A stretch of 64,000 nt of DNA from Minicystis rosea (lineage in GTDB: Bacteria > Myxococcota_A > Polyangia > Polyangiales > Polyangiaceae). The position numbers were made by a program, and so were the translations under genes. The stretch is taken from assembly GCA_001931535.1 (NCBI GenBank), contig CP016211.1, forward strand, positions 8,479,703 to 8,543,702, given 5' to 3'. Of the stretch, positions 45,564-54,349 are shown in pieces; position 1 is the stretch's first letter, and each line of letters begins with the position of its first letter. The notes beneath the pieces are model-generated. The model was not told the origin of the DNA, did not search any database, and saw nothing but the letters and a program-made list of their open reading frames with translations.

Positions 45564-46706
45564 TCAGGGCGAAGCAGCCCCCGCGTCCGGCGTGGAGGCC
45601 GCGGGCGCGCCGCCGTCGAGCGGCAACATCGATGCAGGCCGCCAGCCGAGCACGCGGAGGGCGTTGAGCGAGAAGATCTTGAGCACGTCGTCGTAGCTCA
45701 TCCCCCGCTTGCGCAGCGCCTTGGCCAGCGCGGGGAACGTGCTGGCGTCGTCGAGGCCCTCGGGGGTGCGGATGCCGCCGTCGAAGTCGGAGCCGATGGC
45801 CACGTGATCGATGCCGGCGACCTTCACCATGTACTCGGCCTGCTTGACCACGTCGGCGAGGGTCGCGTCATTCGTGCCCGTCACGAATTGAGCGTGGAAG
45901 TTGAGGCCGGCGACACCGCCGCTCGCGGCGATGGCGCGGAGCTGATCGTCCGTGAGGTCGCGCGCGTGGTGACCGAGGGCGCGTGCATTGGAATGGGTGG
46001 CGACGATGGGCGCGCCATGGGTCTTGGCGATGGCGGCGATGTCGGAGAACGCAGCGTCGGAGACGTGGGAGACATCCATCATCGCGCCGCGGCGATAGAC
46101 ACGCTCGGCGAACTCTTTGCCAAGAGGGGTGAGGCCGAAATCGACTTTGGCGCCGGTGGCGGCGGAGGCGAGCGCGGTGTTCTTGGCGTGACAAGGGCTC
46201 ACGAAGCGGAGGCCGCGATCGATGAAACGATCGATGGCGGTGATGTCGCGCGCAAAGGCACCTGCGCCCTCGATGGCGAGGAAGGTGCTTATCCGGCCGG
46301 GCTCGGCGGTGGTGGCGCCGAGGGGGAGGAAGACGGGGTTCTTCGCGATGATCGATTCGATGGTCGCGAAGACGGCGTCGGCGTCTTCGATGTGCGCGCC
46401 GTCTTTGTGGGTGCTGTCGGGCAGGTAGATGGGAAAGACGAGGCCGATGTAATTGCCCGCGACGAGCGCCTTCACATTGGCATGCCCCTCGGTGAGCGAG
46501 GGCGCACGGCCTTTGAAATGGACCTGCCAAGGGACGTCGACGTGCAGATCGACGACGGCGATGGGCGGATCTTCCGCGGGCGGGCCGCCGTGCGAAGAGA
46601 GCGAGGTGCCGAGCACCGCGCCGGCGCACGCGAGAGAGGCCAGGAAGGAGACGCGGCGCACGACGCGGCGGCTGCGCTCGATACGGGGCGGGACGGCGGG
46701 CGTCAT
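45564..46706 (-). CDS. Membrane dipeptidase, peptidase family M19
   Basis: 380 aa. ATG 46706 overlaps the kinase stop as TGATG, so the two genes are coupled. An N-terminal signal-anchor (RVSFLASLACAGAVLGTSL) predicts export. Family motifs: metal-binding DLHVDVPW, FLAIEGAGAF, the HSNARALG block, and GSDFDGG; also MMDVSHVSD. M19 enzymes are zinc hydrolases of dipeptides, including D-amino-acid and beta-lactam-related bonds. The C-terminal tail is Ala/Pro-rich. The genomic link with a Ser/Thr kinase suggests a periplasmic peptide role, for example in cell-wall peptide turnover, but that is inference. Confidence 0.9.
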   Translation of the reverse strand: MTPAVPPRIERSRRVVRRVSFLASLACAGAVLGTSLSSHGGPPAEDPPIAVVDLHVDVPWQVHFKGRAPSLTEGHANVKALVAGNYIGLVFPIYLPDSTHKDGAHIEDADAVFATIESIIAKNPVFLPLGATTAEPGRISTFLAIEGAGAFARDITAIDRFIDRGLRFVSPCHAKNTALASAATGAKVDFGLTPLGKEFAERVYRRGAMMDVSHVSDAAFSDIAAIAKTHGAPIVATHSNARALGHHARDLTDDQLRAIAASGGVAGLNFHAQFVTGTNDATLADVVKQAEYMVKVAGIDHVAIGSDFDGGIRTPEGLDDASTFPALAKALRKRGMSYDDVLKIFSLNALRVLGWRPASMLPLDGGAPAASTPDAGAASP

Positions 46707-48091
46707 CAGCGCAACATGATGCCGAGGGAGAGCCCGAGGCCGAAGGCGACGAAGGCGACGACCGCGACGACCCAATGCGCGACGCCGGCCGGCTTGGGCG
46801 CGTCCATGACTTGGATCGAGGGCACGTGATCCTGCACCGGAGGCGTGCCCGGGGGGCGCTGCCCGCTCACGGCCGTGGGGCCCACGGGCGCGCCCGCGGG
46901 CACGAGGACCGAGAGCGGCGGAGGCGGCGTCGACGCGAGCGTGCCGCTCGGGCGCGACATGGGTGCAGACATGGCCGCCATGGCCGACATGGGCGCCGGG
47001 AGGATGCCTGAAGCTTCCACGCCGGAGAGCACCGGCGCGGGCATGAGCCCGGATTGCTGCTGCACCGGCGATGGAGCCGCCGATTGCGCGCCCGAGACGA
47101 AGGTCGCCGCGGGGGCCGGCATCAAGCCCGAGGGCACCGCGGGCTGGGCCATGGTGGCGGCGTACGGCGTCACGACCTGCGGTGACGCCGGCGGCGAGGC
47201 CGGCGGGGGACGGAGCGAGGTGGCGCGCGCGCTGGAGAGCACGGCCTGCGCCATCTCCTCCGCGCTCTGGAAGCGGTTCGCCGGATCCTTCGCGAGGGCG
47301 CGCTGGAAGAAGGTCGCCCAGTGCGCGAGCGAGGGCGCGACCTGCGCGATGGGCCGCGGCTCTTCGCTGAGCACGCTGGTGAGGCGCGTGAACTCGTTGT
47401 CACCGGGGAACGGCGACGCGCCCGTGAGGAGCTCGTAGAGGATGACGGCGACCGACCAGAGATCGCTGCGCGGATCGACGCCCTTCGAGTTCTTCACCTG
47501 CTCGGGGCTCATGTAGCCGGGCGTGCCGAGGAGCACGCCGGTGCGCGTCTTCTGGCCCATGCCGCCGGCGACATCCATCACCTTGGCGATGCCGAAATCG
47601 AGGACTTTGACGTTGGGGACGCCGTTCGCGTCGGGGACGAGGAAGAGGTTGTCGGGCTTGAGATCGCGATGAACGACGTTCCGCGCGTGCGCGAGCTTGA
47701 GCGCTTGGAGCAGGCCATAGACGATGTTGATGGCCTGCGGCGGCGGCAGGGCTTGGCCTTGATCGACGTAGGTCGCGAGCGGCGTGCCCACGAGCAGCTC
47801 CATCACGAGATAGGGCGTGCCGTTCTCGGCGCTGGCCGTCTCGAAGATGCGGGCCACGTTGGGGTGCTGGAGGGCGCGCGTGGTCTGCGCTTCGGCGAAG
47901 AAGCGGCTCAGGACCTGCTCCTCCTTCACGAACTCCTGGTGCAGCAGCTTGACGGCGAACTTGCCTTCACCGTTGATGCCGTCCGCTTCGTACACGGCGC
48001 CCATGCCGCCTTCACCCAGGAGTCGGACGAGCCGGAACCGCCCATTCAGGACGGCACCGACGAGCTGCTCGGCGGGGCTCGATACGGTCAC
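46706..48091 (-). CDS. Membrane-anchored Ser/Thr protein kinase
   Basis: 461 aa, GTG start. Kinase domain ~18-285 with GEGGMGAVY, catalytic Lys in FAVKLL, HRDLKPDN, DFG, SPEQ and DLWSVAVILYELLTG: all present. A Pro/Ala/Met-rich linker (repeats of SGLMPAP) is followed by one C-terminal transmembrane helix (VVAVVAFVAFGLGLSLGIML) with no periplasmic domain. It is coupled to the downstream M19 dipeptidase. It starts 192 bases from the divergent kinase at 48284, and the two kinase domains are similar but not close copies. Confidence 0.93.
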   Translation of the reverse strand: MTVSSPAEQLVGAVLNGRFRLVRLLGEGGMGAVYEADGINGEGKFAVKLLHQEFVKEEQVLSRFFAEAQTTRALQHPNVARIFETASAENGTPYLVMELLVGTPLATYVDQGQALPPPQAINIVYGLLQALKLAHARNVVHRDLKPDNLFLVPDANGVPNVKVLDFGIAKVMDVAGGMGQKTRTGVLLGTPGYMSPEQVKNSKGVDPRSDLWSVAVILYELLTGASPFPGDNEFTRLTSVLSEEPRPIAQVAPSLAHWATFFQRALAKDPANRFQSAEEMAQAVLSSARATSLRPPPASPPASPQVVTPYAATMAQPAVPSGLMPAPAATFVSGAQSAAPSPVQQQSGLMPAPVLSGVEASGILPAPMSAMAAMSAPMSRPSGTLASTPPPPLSVLVPAGAPVGPTAVSGQRPPGTPPVQDHVPSIQVMDAPKPAGVAHWVVAVVAFVAFGLGLSLGIMLR

Positions 48092-48283
48092 CTCTGCGAC
48101 TCTAGCAAAGGAAGGCCGGACGCGGCCAAGGAGCGCGTCAGGGAGCGGAGAGAAAGTTGACGCACCACGTCACATCACCCGGGAAAAGCCTTATGGGATG
48201 CACTTCGCAACGACCGCATCTGCGCTGGTCCGGCGGCCCACGTATGCGCGTCGCGGTGATATCGTCGGGGCCGGTACAGCGCG

Positions 48284-49756
48284 ATGTCGGACGAGAGCTT
48301 CGTGGGCCAGACCATCGCCGGGAAGTACCGGGTCGAGAAGATCCTCGGCAAAGGCGGGATGGGCGTGGTGCTCGGCGCGCGGCACCTCGGGCTCGACGAG
48401 CCCGTCGCCATCAAGGTGTTGAAGCCCGCGATGATGGAGGTCGCCGGGATGGTGACGCGCTTCCTCCGCGAAGCGCGGCTCGCCTCGAAGATCAAGAGCG
48501 AGCACGTGGCCCGCGTCACCGACGTCGACACGCTCGACGACGGCGTCCCGTACATGGTGATGGAGCGCCTCGAAGGGATCGATTTCTCCGAGCTCAAACG
48601 GCAGAAGGGCCGCTTCGAGGTGAGCGAAGCGGTGGGCTACGTCCTCGAGGTGTGCGAGGCGATCGCCGAGGCGCACGCGCTCGGGATCGTGCACCGCGAT
48701 TTGAAGCCCGGGAACCTCTTCCTCCACGAGCGGCGGGATGGGCGACGCGTGGTGAAGGTGCTCGACTTCGGCATCTCCAAGGTCGACGCGCCCGACGAGC
48801 AGGACACCACCAAGACCGGCCAGCTCATGGGCTCGCCGAAGTACATGTCGCCCGAGCAGATGACGAGCATGCGCGACGTCGACGGGCGCACGGATCTCTG
48901 GTCACTCGGCGCCATCTTGTTCGAGCTCGTCTGCGGCCGGCCGCCGTTCGTGGCCGAGACCACGCCGCACATCTGCGCGAAGGTGCTCAACGAGGATCCC
49001 CCGCTGCCGTGCTCGCTGCGGCCCGATCTGCCGGACGAGATCGAGCACGTGCTGCTCCGCTGTTTGGAGAAAGAGCCCGACCGCCGCTTCGCCGACGTGG
49101 CCTCGCTGGTGGCGGCGCTCGAGCCGTATGCGCCGGTGCCGGAGCTCAAAAGCTCGGGAGCACGCGCCGCGACGGCGCCCGCATCGACGCGCACCGAGAC
49201 GTCGATCGCGGACGAGGATGAAGCGCCCACCGTCGCCGTGGAGCGCGCGCCCGTGTCGGCGCCGTCCGAAGCAACCTCCGAAGCGAGCGTGCCGGCTCCG
49301 AGGGCGAGCGTGACGCCGACCTCCACGGGGGCCGCGACGATGGCATCGTGGGGCGCGAGCCAAGCGCCGCCGGCACGCGCTCCCTCACGCGGGCTCGCAA
49401 TGGCCGTGGGCGCGATCGCGTTGCTGGGCGCGGCCTACGGTGGCTATGCGTTGCGCGGCGGCGCGGAGCCGAAGGCGAGCCCCGCGGCAACGATCACGAC
49501 GACGCCTGCACCGACGACGGCGGTCCTCGCGACGAGCACGACGACTGCACCGACGACGGACATCGCGACGACGAGCACGGCGGCGGCGACGAGCGCGACG
49601 GTCGCGGCCGAGCCCATCAAGCCTGCGGCGAGCGCGAGCGAGGTGCCCGAGATCGCGACGGCGTCGCCGAGCAAAGCGCCGAGCGTGAACGCGGCGGCCG
49701 CGAAGAAGCCCAAGGCGGCGCCGGCGATCGATCCTTTCGGTGGGAGGCGGAATTGA
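48284..49756 (+). CDS. Membrane Ser/Thr protein kinase with extracytoplasmic Thr/Ala-rich tail
   Basis: 490 aa. Kinase domain ~12-285 (GKGGMGVVLG, VAIKVL, HRDLKPGN, DFG, SPEQ, DLWSLGAILFELVCG). After a disordered linker there is one transmembrane helix near 375 (GLAMAVGAIALLGAAYGGYAL), then ~100 residues rich in Thr/Ala (TTTPAPTTAVLATSTTTAPTT) outside the membrane. It lacks PASTA domains. The stop overlaps the TTG start of the TPR/PEGA gene (TTGA), so the three genes 48284-52364 form one translationally coupled unit. The tail could be a surface or glycosylation target. Confidence 0.92.
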   Translation: MSDESFVGQTIAGKYRVEKILGKGGMGVVLGARHLGLDEPVAIKVLKPAMMEVAGMVTRFLREARLASKIKSEHVARVTDVDTLDDGVPYMVMERLEGIDFSELKRQKGRFEVSEAVGYVLEVCEAIAEAHALGIVHRDLKPGNLFLHERRDGRRVVKVLDFGISKVDAPDEQDTTKTGQLMGSPKYMSPEQMTSMRDVDGRTDLWSLGAILFELVCGRPPFVAETTPHICAKVLNEDPPLPCSLRPDLPDEIEHVLLRCLEKEPDRRFADVASLVAALEPYAPVPELKSSGARAATAPASTRTETSIADEDEAPTVAVERAPVSAPSEATSEASVPAPRASVTPTSTGAATMASWGASQAPPARAPSRGLAMAVGAIALLGAAYGGYALRGGAEPKASPAATITTTPAPTTAVLATSTTTAPTTDIATTSTAAATSATVAAEPIKPAASASEVPEIATASPSKAPSVNAAAAKKPKAAPAIDPFGGRRN

Positions 49757-50763
49757 GAGCACGGTTTGCGGCCGGCGCGACGGCGGCCGGCGTGCTCCTC
49801 GCCGCGGTCACCGGGCACGCGCAGACGAGCGAGGGCGAGAAGAAGGCCGCGGCCCAAGCGCTCTTCGATGAAGCACGCGCGCTCACGACCGCAGGCAAGC
49901 ACGGAGAAGCGTGCCCGAAGCTCGCCGAGAGCCTGCGCCTCGATGCCTCGATGGGGACGCGCTTCTATCTGGCCGAGTGCCTGGAGCGCACGGGCAAGAC
50001 CGCGAGCGCGTGGACCTATTACGTCGAGGTCGCCGATGCGGCGCGCACCGCCGGGCAAAAGGATCGCGAGAAGTACGCGACCGATCGAGCCGAAGCGCTG
50101 AAACCACGGATTCCGCGGCTCTCGATCAAGGTGCCTGATGCGGCGCGCGCCGTGCCGGGGCTCGAGATCAAGCGTGATGGGGTGATCGTGGGCGAGGCGC
50201 AGTGGGGAATCGCCATTCCCATCGATCCAGGCAAGCACGTGCTCGGCGCGAGCGCGCCGGGCCGCAAAGCGTGGTCGAGCGATGTCGAGGTGAAGCAGGA
50301 AGGGCAGATCGTCGAGATCACGATTCCCCTGCTGGAGAGCGCGGCGCCGGTGGTGGAAGCCGCGCCGCCGCCCATCGAGAAGCGCGAGCCGCCGCCGTTG
50401 ACGCCCCCTCCCCCGCCGCGCGCGACCTCGGGGCAGCGAATCGCAGGCTTCGTGGTGGGTGGGATCGGTGTGGTGGGCCTCGGGGTGAGCTTCGGGCTCG
50501 GTGGGCTCGCGATCGCCAAGAAGGGCGCGAGCAACGACGGCGGCGGCTGCGACGCGACGACCAACGTGTGCACTACGGCCGGGCGCGCGCTGCGATCGGA
50601 TGCGCTCGGCATGGCCACCGGATCGACGGTGGCCTTCTTCGTGGGGCTCGCGGCGATTGGAACGGGCGTCGCGCTCGTCGTCACCGCGCCCAAGACGAAA
50701 GAGCCCCTCACCCCGAGCGTGGCGCTCGGGCCCACCTCGGCTTCGCTGACCTGGAGATGGTGA
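49753..50763 (+). CDS. TPR/PEGA envelope protein
   Basis: 336 aa from TTG 49753, with GGGAGG five bases upstream; this is the only start that gives a signal peptide (VLLAAVTGHAQ). TPR-like helices (ALFDEARALTTAGKHGEACPKLAESLRLDASMGTRFYLAECLERTGKTASAWTYYVEVADAA) are followed by a PEGA-type domain (RLSIKVPDAARAVPGLEIKRDGVIVGEAQWGIAIPIDPGKHVLGASAPG), a Pro-rich linker and two transmembrane helices. Same architecture as 17879-18940. It is the middle gene of the kinase operon and could be its phosphorylation or signalling partner. Confidence 0.83.
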   Translation: MRARFAAGATAAGVLLAAVTGHAQTSEGEKKAAAQALFDEARALTTAGKHGEACPKLAESLRLDASMGTRFYLAECLERTGKTASAWTYYVEVADAARTAGQKDREKYATDRAEALKPRIPRLSIKVPDAARAVPGLEIKRDGVIVGEAQWGIAIPIDPGKHVLGASAPGRKAWSSDVEVKQEGQIVEITIPLLESAAPVVEAAPPPIEKREPPPLTPPPPPRATSGQRIAGFVVGGIGVVGLGVSFGLGGLAIAKKGASNDGGGCDATTNVCTTAGRALRSDALGMATGSTVAFFVGLAAIGTGVALVVTAPKTKEPLTPSVALGPTSASLTWRW

Positions 50764-52364
50764 TGTCGCGATCGCGCACGCCCATCGTCGCCGCCTCGTT
50801 GCTCGCGATCCTGAGCGGGTGTCAGCTCCTCATCGGGCTCGACGGCGGCATCGCCGGGAGCGGTGGATCGGGCGGGAGCGGCGGCACCTCCACGAGCAGC
50901 GGCGACACCACGAGCAGCACCTCCTCGGGCACGACGTGCGACGCGGCCTCCGCCTGCGAAGCCCCCACGGACTGCCCCGATCCGATGAACGAATGCGTAA
51001 CCCGCGCCTGCCAGGCTGGGTGCTGCGTCATCGACAACGTCTCTGCACTGACCCCGATTGCGGCCCAGACAGCAGGCGATTGCAAAAAAGAAGTCTGCAA
51101 CGGCTCAGGCGCGACGGCGAGCGTCGTCGACGACACCGATGCTCCCGCCGGCCAAGATGCTTGTCATCAAGGCGGCTGCAACGGCGGTGAGAAGACGCAA
51201 ACACCGATGCCCGCCGGGACGAAGTGCTCGTTCTCGGGCGGCAAGGTGTGCGGCGATCCGGCGGGGGCGCATGCGGGCCTGTGCGTCGAATGCAATGACG
51301 CCGCCGATTGCGCGACAGGGCAGGTGTGCGCCGCCGGCACCTGCTCGGCGCTGGTGCTCCTCGCGACGAATGGCACGGACGCGTTCGGCGCGACGTACCA
51401 ACCTGCCGGCACGTGGGGAGCGCCGGTGTCGCTCGGCGGCGCGTCGACCGATGAGCCGGCCTTGGCGTTCACGACGACGGGGACCGCCGTCGGCGCCTAC
51501 CGCATCCCGATGGGCGCGCCGGCCTCGGAGCAAGTGTGGTTTGCCACTTGGGCCACGGGCTCGTGGGCCACGGCCAAAGCCATCTCCGCGACATCGGTGT
51601 TCGCGCGCTCCGCGCCGTCCGTGAGCGCCGGCAACGGGACGCTGCAGCTCGTGTTTCACGGCACCGACTACAAGCATTACTACGCTGCCTTCACCGGCGG
51701 TGCGTGGTCACCGCTCGCCGATCCGGTGGGCGGCGCGACACCGAGCTTCGGGCCGATGCCCGCGGCGATTGCCGCGCTGGGCAACGATGCTGCCGTCGTG
51801 TTCTTCGACGGGGCCGGCGAGAACCACCCCACGGCGCAAGACCACATGGGCAGCGCATGGCAATCCAAGGTGACCTTGGACAGCAGCGCCAGCGCGACCT
51901 CGATGCCGTCCGTGGTGGCCATGAAGGGCGGAGCCTCATCGCTGCTCGTGGTCTATCCGCGGGCGGATGGGAGCATCGTTTACCAGACACGGCCGGGCAC
52001 CACGTGGTCGGCGGCGGCGCCGATCGGGAATGCATCGACCAACACCACCGGTCGTGTGGCCTTGGCGGCGCTGCCCGGCGGCCAAGCCATCATGGCGTTC
52101 CAGGGCACGGACAATTACCTCTACTACGCGAAATACGATGGCATCGCGTGGACCGGGCCGACGGCGTTCGCGACACCCAACGTGGCTGTCGCGACCGTGC
52201 CCGTGCTGGCGCCGGGGCTCGGCGGAGCGACGGCGGAGATGGCCTTCGTCAAAGCGAGTGATGGGCTCCCGTACCATGCGCGGCTCGTGGGCAATGCGTG
52301 GACGGCGCCCGTGGCGGTGGGCAGCCAGGTGGTGAGTCACGTGGCGATGGCGAGCTGGCCTTGA
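50763..52364 (+). CDS. Lipoprotein with Cys region and lectin-like propeller repeats
   Basis: 533 aa. ATG 50763 overlaps the previous stop (TGATG) with GGAG upstream. Lipobox LSGC, then a Gly/Ser/Thr linker and a Cys-rich section to ~residue 190. The rest has repeating blades with an aromatic 'W-x-x-P-x-x-(I/V)G' rhythm (GTWGAPVSLGG, GAWSPLADPVGG, TWSAAAPIGNAS, IAWTGPTAF, AWTAPVAVG) that resembles fucose-binding and PLL-type lectins. Sugar binding is therefore possible. Third gene of the kinase-TPR/PEGA-lipoprotein operon. Confidence 0.82.
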   Translation: MSRSRTPIVAASLLAILSGCQLLIGLDGGIAGSGGSGGSGGTSTSSGDTTSSTSSGTTCDAASACEAPTDCPDPMNECVTRACQAGCCVIDNVSALTPIAAQTAGDCKKEVCNGSGATASVVDDTDAPAGQDACHQGGCNGGEKTQTPMPAGTKCSFSGGKVCGDPAGAHAGLCVECNDAADCATGQVCAAGTCSALVLLATNGTDAFGATYQPAGTWGAPVSLGGASTDEPALAFTTTGTAVGAYRIPMGAPASEQVWFATWATGSWATAKAISATSVFARSAPSVSAGNGTLQLVFHGTDYKHYYAAFTGGAWSPLADPVGGATPSFGPMPAAIAALGNDAAVVFFDGAGENHPTAQDHMGSAWQSKVTLDSSASATSMPSVVAMKGGASSLLVVYPRADGSIVYQTRPGTTWSAAAPIGNASTNTTGRVALAALPGGQAIMAFQGTDNYLYYAKYDGIAWTGPTAFATPNVAVATVPVLAPGLGGATAEMAFVKASDGLPYHARLVGNAWTAPVAVGSQVVSHVAMASWP

Positions 52365-52448
52365 GGGGATGACGAGCCGCGCGTAGACGACACCGGCGCG
52401 CGACAGCCAGATACCGAGTCGCGAGCTGGCATGAGGGGATGACGAGCC
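52350..52448 (+). repeat. Duplicated 3' end of the lectin-like lipoprotein gene
   Basis: GCGAGCTGGC, TGAGGGGATGACGAGCC occurs at 52350-52378, covering the stop codon, and again at 52421-52448 with a one-base indel. This is a small local duplication of the gene end and following bases. Confidence 0.7.
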
Positions 52449-52560
52449 AAGCGTCGAGGCCCCCGATGCACGCGTGCCTCGTCGCGCCCACCGACCTGCG
52501 CGGCGACGCATTCATGCCCGAGCGACATGGCGCCGGGCTTCGCTGGTAGCGTGCGCGGCG

Positions 52561-53883
52561 ATGGGCGTCACCGCGTACCTCGAGCGCCATGATTCCGAGA
52601 GCTTCGACCCGGCCTCGGATGGCGAGCTGCTCTTCGAGACCAAGAGCCACCTTCCGCCGGCTTGGTTTCTCTTCTTCGACGCCGCGGACTTCGCCTCCAT
52701 CCGCTCGCAGCACGACGGCAGCGCCTACACCATTCTCCGCCGCCCCGCGGCGTCGGCCGTCGCGCGCGCCCGCGAACGGCTCGAGGCGCTGAATCCCCAC
52801 ATCACGCCGGAGCTCGACACCGCGCTGCGCGCGTTCGTCGCCGCGGTCGAGAAGGCCTGCGCGGCCGTCGGTCTTCGCGAGCTCCTCGACCGACCGTGCG
52901 TGCTCGTCTTCAACACCCACCGCTTCGAGCCCACCCGGGCCGAGCTCACCGCCTGCATCAAGTGGTTCGACGCTTTCGCCGCAAAGGGCTACTCCGATCG
53001 CCTCGTCTCACGCACACCCGCGCTCCTCGACCAGGGAGACGGCCTCGACTTCGACGAAGACGACCGAAAGCTCGACCTCGGCGACGCAAACGCGCTCTGC
53101 GGCTGGCCCCGCCGCGCGGAGCGCACGCGCCCCGAAGCGCCCAAGCCGCCCCCGCCCATCGCAGACGCCGGCTCCGCCGACGCCATCCTGGCCCGCGTGT
53201 GGGCCCATCCGGAGGATCTCGCGCTCCGCCTCGCCTGCGCCAAAGAGCTCACCGCCCTCGGCGATCTGCGCGGCGAATTCATCACCCTCGATTGCGCCGA
53301 GAACCTCACCCACCGCCAAATCAAACGTCACGAGCGGCTCCTCCACGACGAGCGGCCGGGTCTCGGCCGTCCTTTCCAGCGTGTGCGCACCTTCCACCGC
53401 GGCCTTCCCGTCGAAGTGGAGTGGGACGCCGCGGCCGGTGATCCCCTCATCGGCCACCCGGCGTGGTCCATCGTCGAGAGCGTGATCTTCTCCGGCCCCG
53501 TCGCGCTGCTGCCGGCCGTGCGCCAATTGCAAACGACGCCTGCGCTCATCCGCGCCATCGATCGGCCGGTGGCCTATGTCTCCATCTGCATGAGCGACGA
53601 TACGGCTCCCGCGGCCTGGGCAGCGCTCGAATCCACCGAGCGCTTCCCCGACCTCATCGAGGTCCGCGTGGCCAAGCCTGCGACGGTATGGCTTCCCGAA
53701 GCGGGACAGCGCTTCATTGCGAAGAGGCCCTCGGTGCGGGTGCACAGCGGGTCGGCGGTGGTGCCTCTGCGTGCCCTCGCGCCCCTCACGGCCGAGGAGC
53801 ACGCGACGCGCGTGGCGCGGTGGACGAATCCGCCGGAGGGGCGGTTCCTGGCGGGGCCTCGCTATGACAATGGGTTTGCCTGA
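52561..53883 (+). CDS. Protein with repeat-companion (TIGR02996-type) domain
   Basis: 440 aa from ATG 52561 (MGVTAYLERHDSESFDP). The first ~170 residues contain AWFLFFDAADF and LNPHITPELDTALRAFVAAVEKACAAVG and are of unknown family. Residues ~215-260 (ILARVWAHPEDLALRLACAKELTALGDLRGEFITLDCAENL) match the repeat-companion domain, whose core is 'P-x-D-x-x-x-RL-x-x-A-x-x-L-x-x-x-GD-x-RGEFI', usually coupled to leucine-rich or similar repeats in myxobacteria and planctomycetes. The C-terminal part is repeat-like beta structure. No signal peptide. Function unknown. Confidence 0.8.
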   Translation: MGVTAYLERHDSESFDPASDGELLFETKSHLPPAWFLFFDAADFASIRSQHDGSAYTILRRPAASAVARARERLEALNPHITPELDTALRAFVAAVEKACAAVGLRELLDRPCVLVFNTHRFEPTRAELTACIKWFDAFAAKGYSDRLVSRTPALLDQGDGLDFDEDDRKLDLGDANALCGWPRRAERTRPEAPKPPPPIADAGSADAILARVWAHPEDLALRLACAKELTALGDLRGEFITLDCAENLTHRQIKRHERLLHDERPGLGRPFQRVRTFHRGLPVEVEWDAAAGDPLIGHPAWSIVESVIFSGPVALLPAVRQLQTTPALIRAIDRPVAYVSICMSDDTAPAAWAALESTERFPDLIEVRVAKPATVWLPEAGQRFIAKRPSVRVHSGSAVVPLRALAPLTAEEHATRVARWTNPPEGRFLAGPRYDNGFA

Positions 53884-53927
53884 GAGGTCGAGTGGGGTCG
53901 GGGGTCCGGGTTCGACGGCGACATCCA

Positions 53928-54322
53928 TCGGCCTCGGTGACTACGATCACCGGCTTCGATGATTGCGACCCCCGGCTTCGGTGACTGCGACCCCCGGCTT
54001 CGATGTCTGCGATGGCCGGCTTTGACGACGGCGATCCGCGGCTTCGATGGCTGCGATCCGCGGCTTCGATGGCTGCGATCGCCGGCTTTGACGACGGCGA
54101 TCGGCGGCTTCGATGGCTGCGATCCCCGGCTTCGGTCGCCATTTTCAACCGGCCTCGATGACGGCTTGGGCCGGCTTCGAGGATTGCGGGGAGCGGCCTT
54201 GGTGGCGAGGGGCCCCGGCTTCGGTCGCCATTTTCGACCGGCCCTGGGTCGCAACCACCGCGGCTTCGATGATTGCGGTGGCCGGCTTTGATGAATGCGG
54301 GCGCCCGCCTCGATGGCTTGGC
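53928..54322. repeat. 22-bp degenerate minisatellite, about 18 copies
   Basis: Units begin (C/G)CGGCTTCGATG and end GCGATC, spaced 22 bases apart with two 23-base exceptions. Copies near 54010-54120 are almost identical, the ends more diverged. Twenty-two is not a multiple of three, so no single frame is kept and the array is not coding. It sits between the convergent genes ending at 53883 and 54350. Confidence 0.93.
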
Positions 54323-54349
54323 CCCCCGGTCCCGGTCACTCCCCCAACT

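Noticed and set aside
53786..54254. Open frames with Ser/Arg/Lys repeats over the 22-bp array
   Set aside because: The period is not a multiple of three and all frames look alike, so this is a by-product of the minisatellite.
53928..54322. CRISPR array
   Set aside because: Units are directly adjacent with no unique spacers, and no cas genes are in the window.
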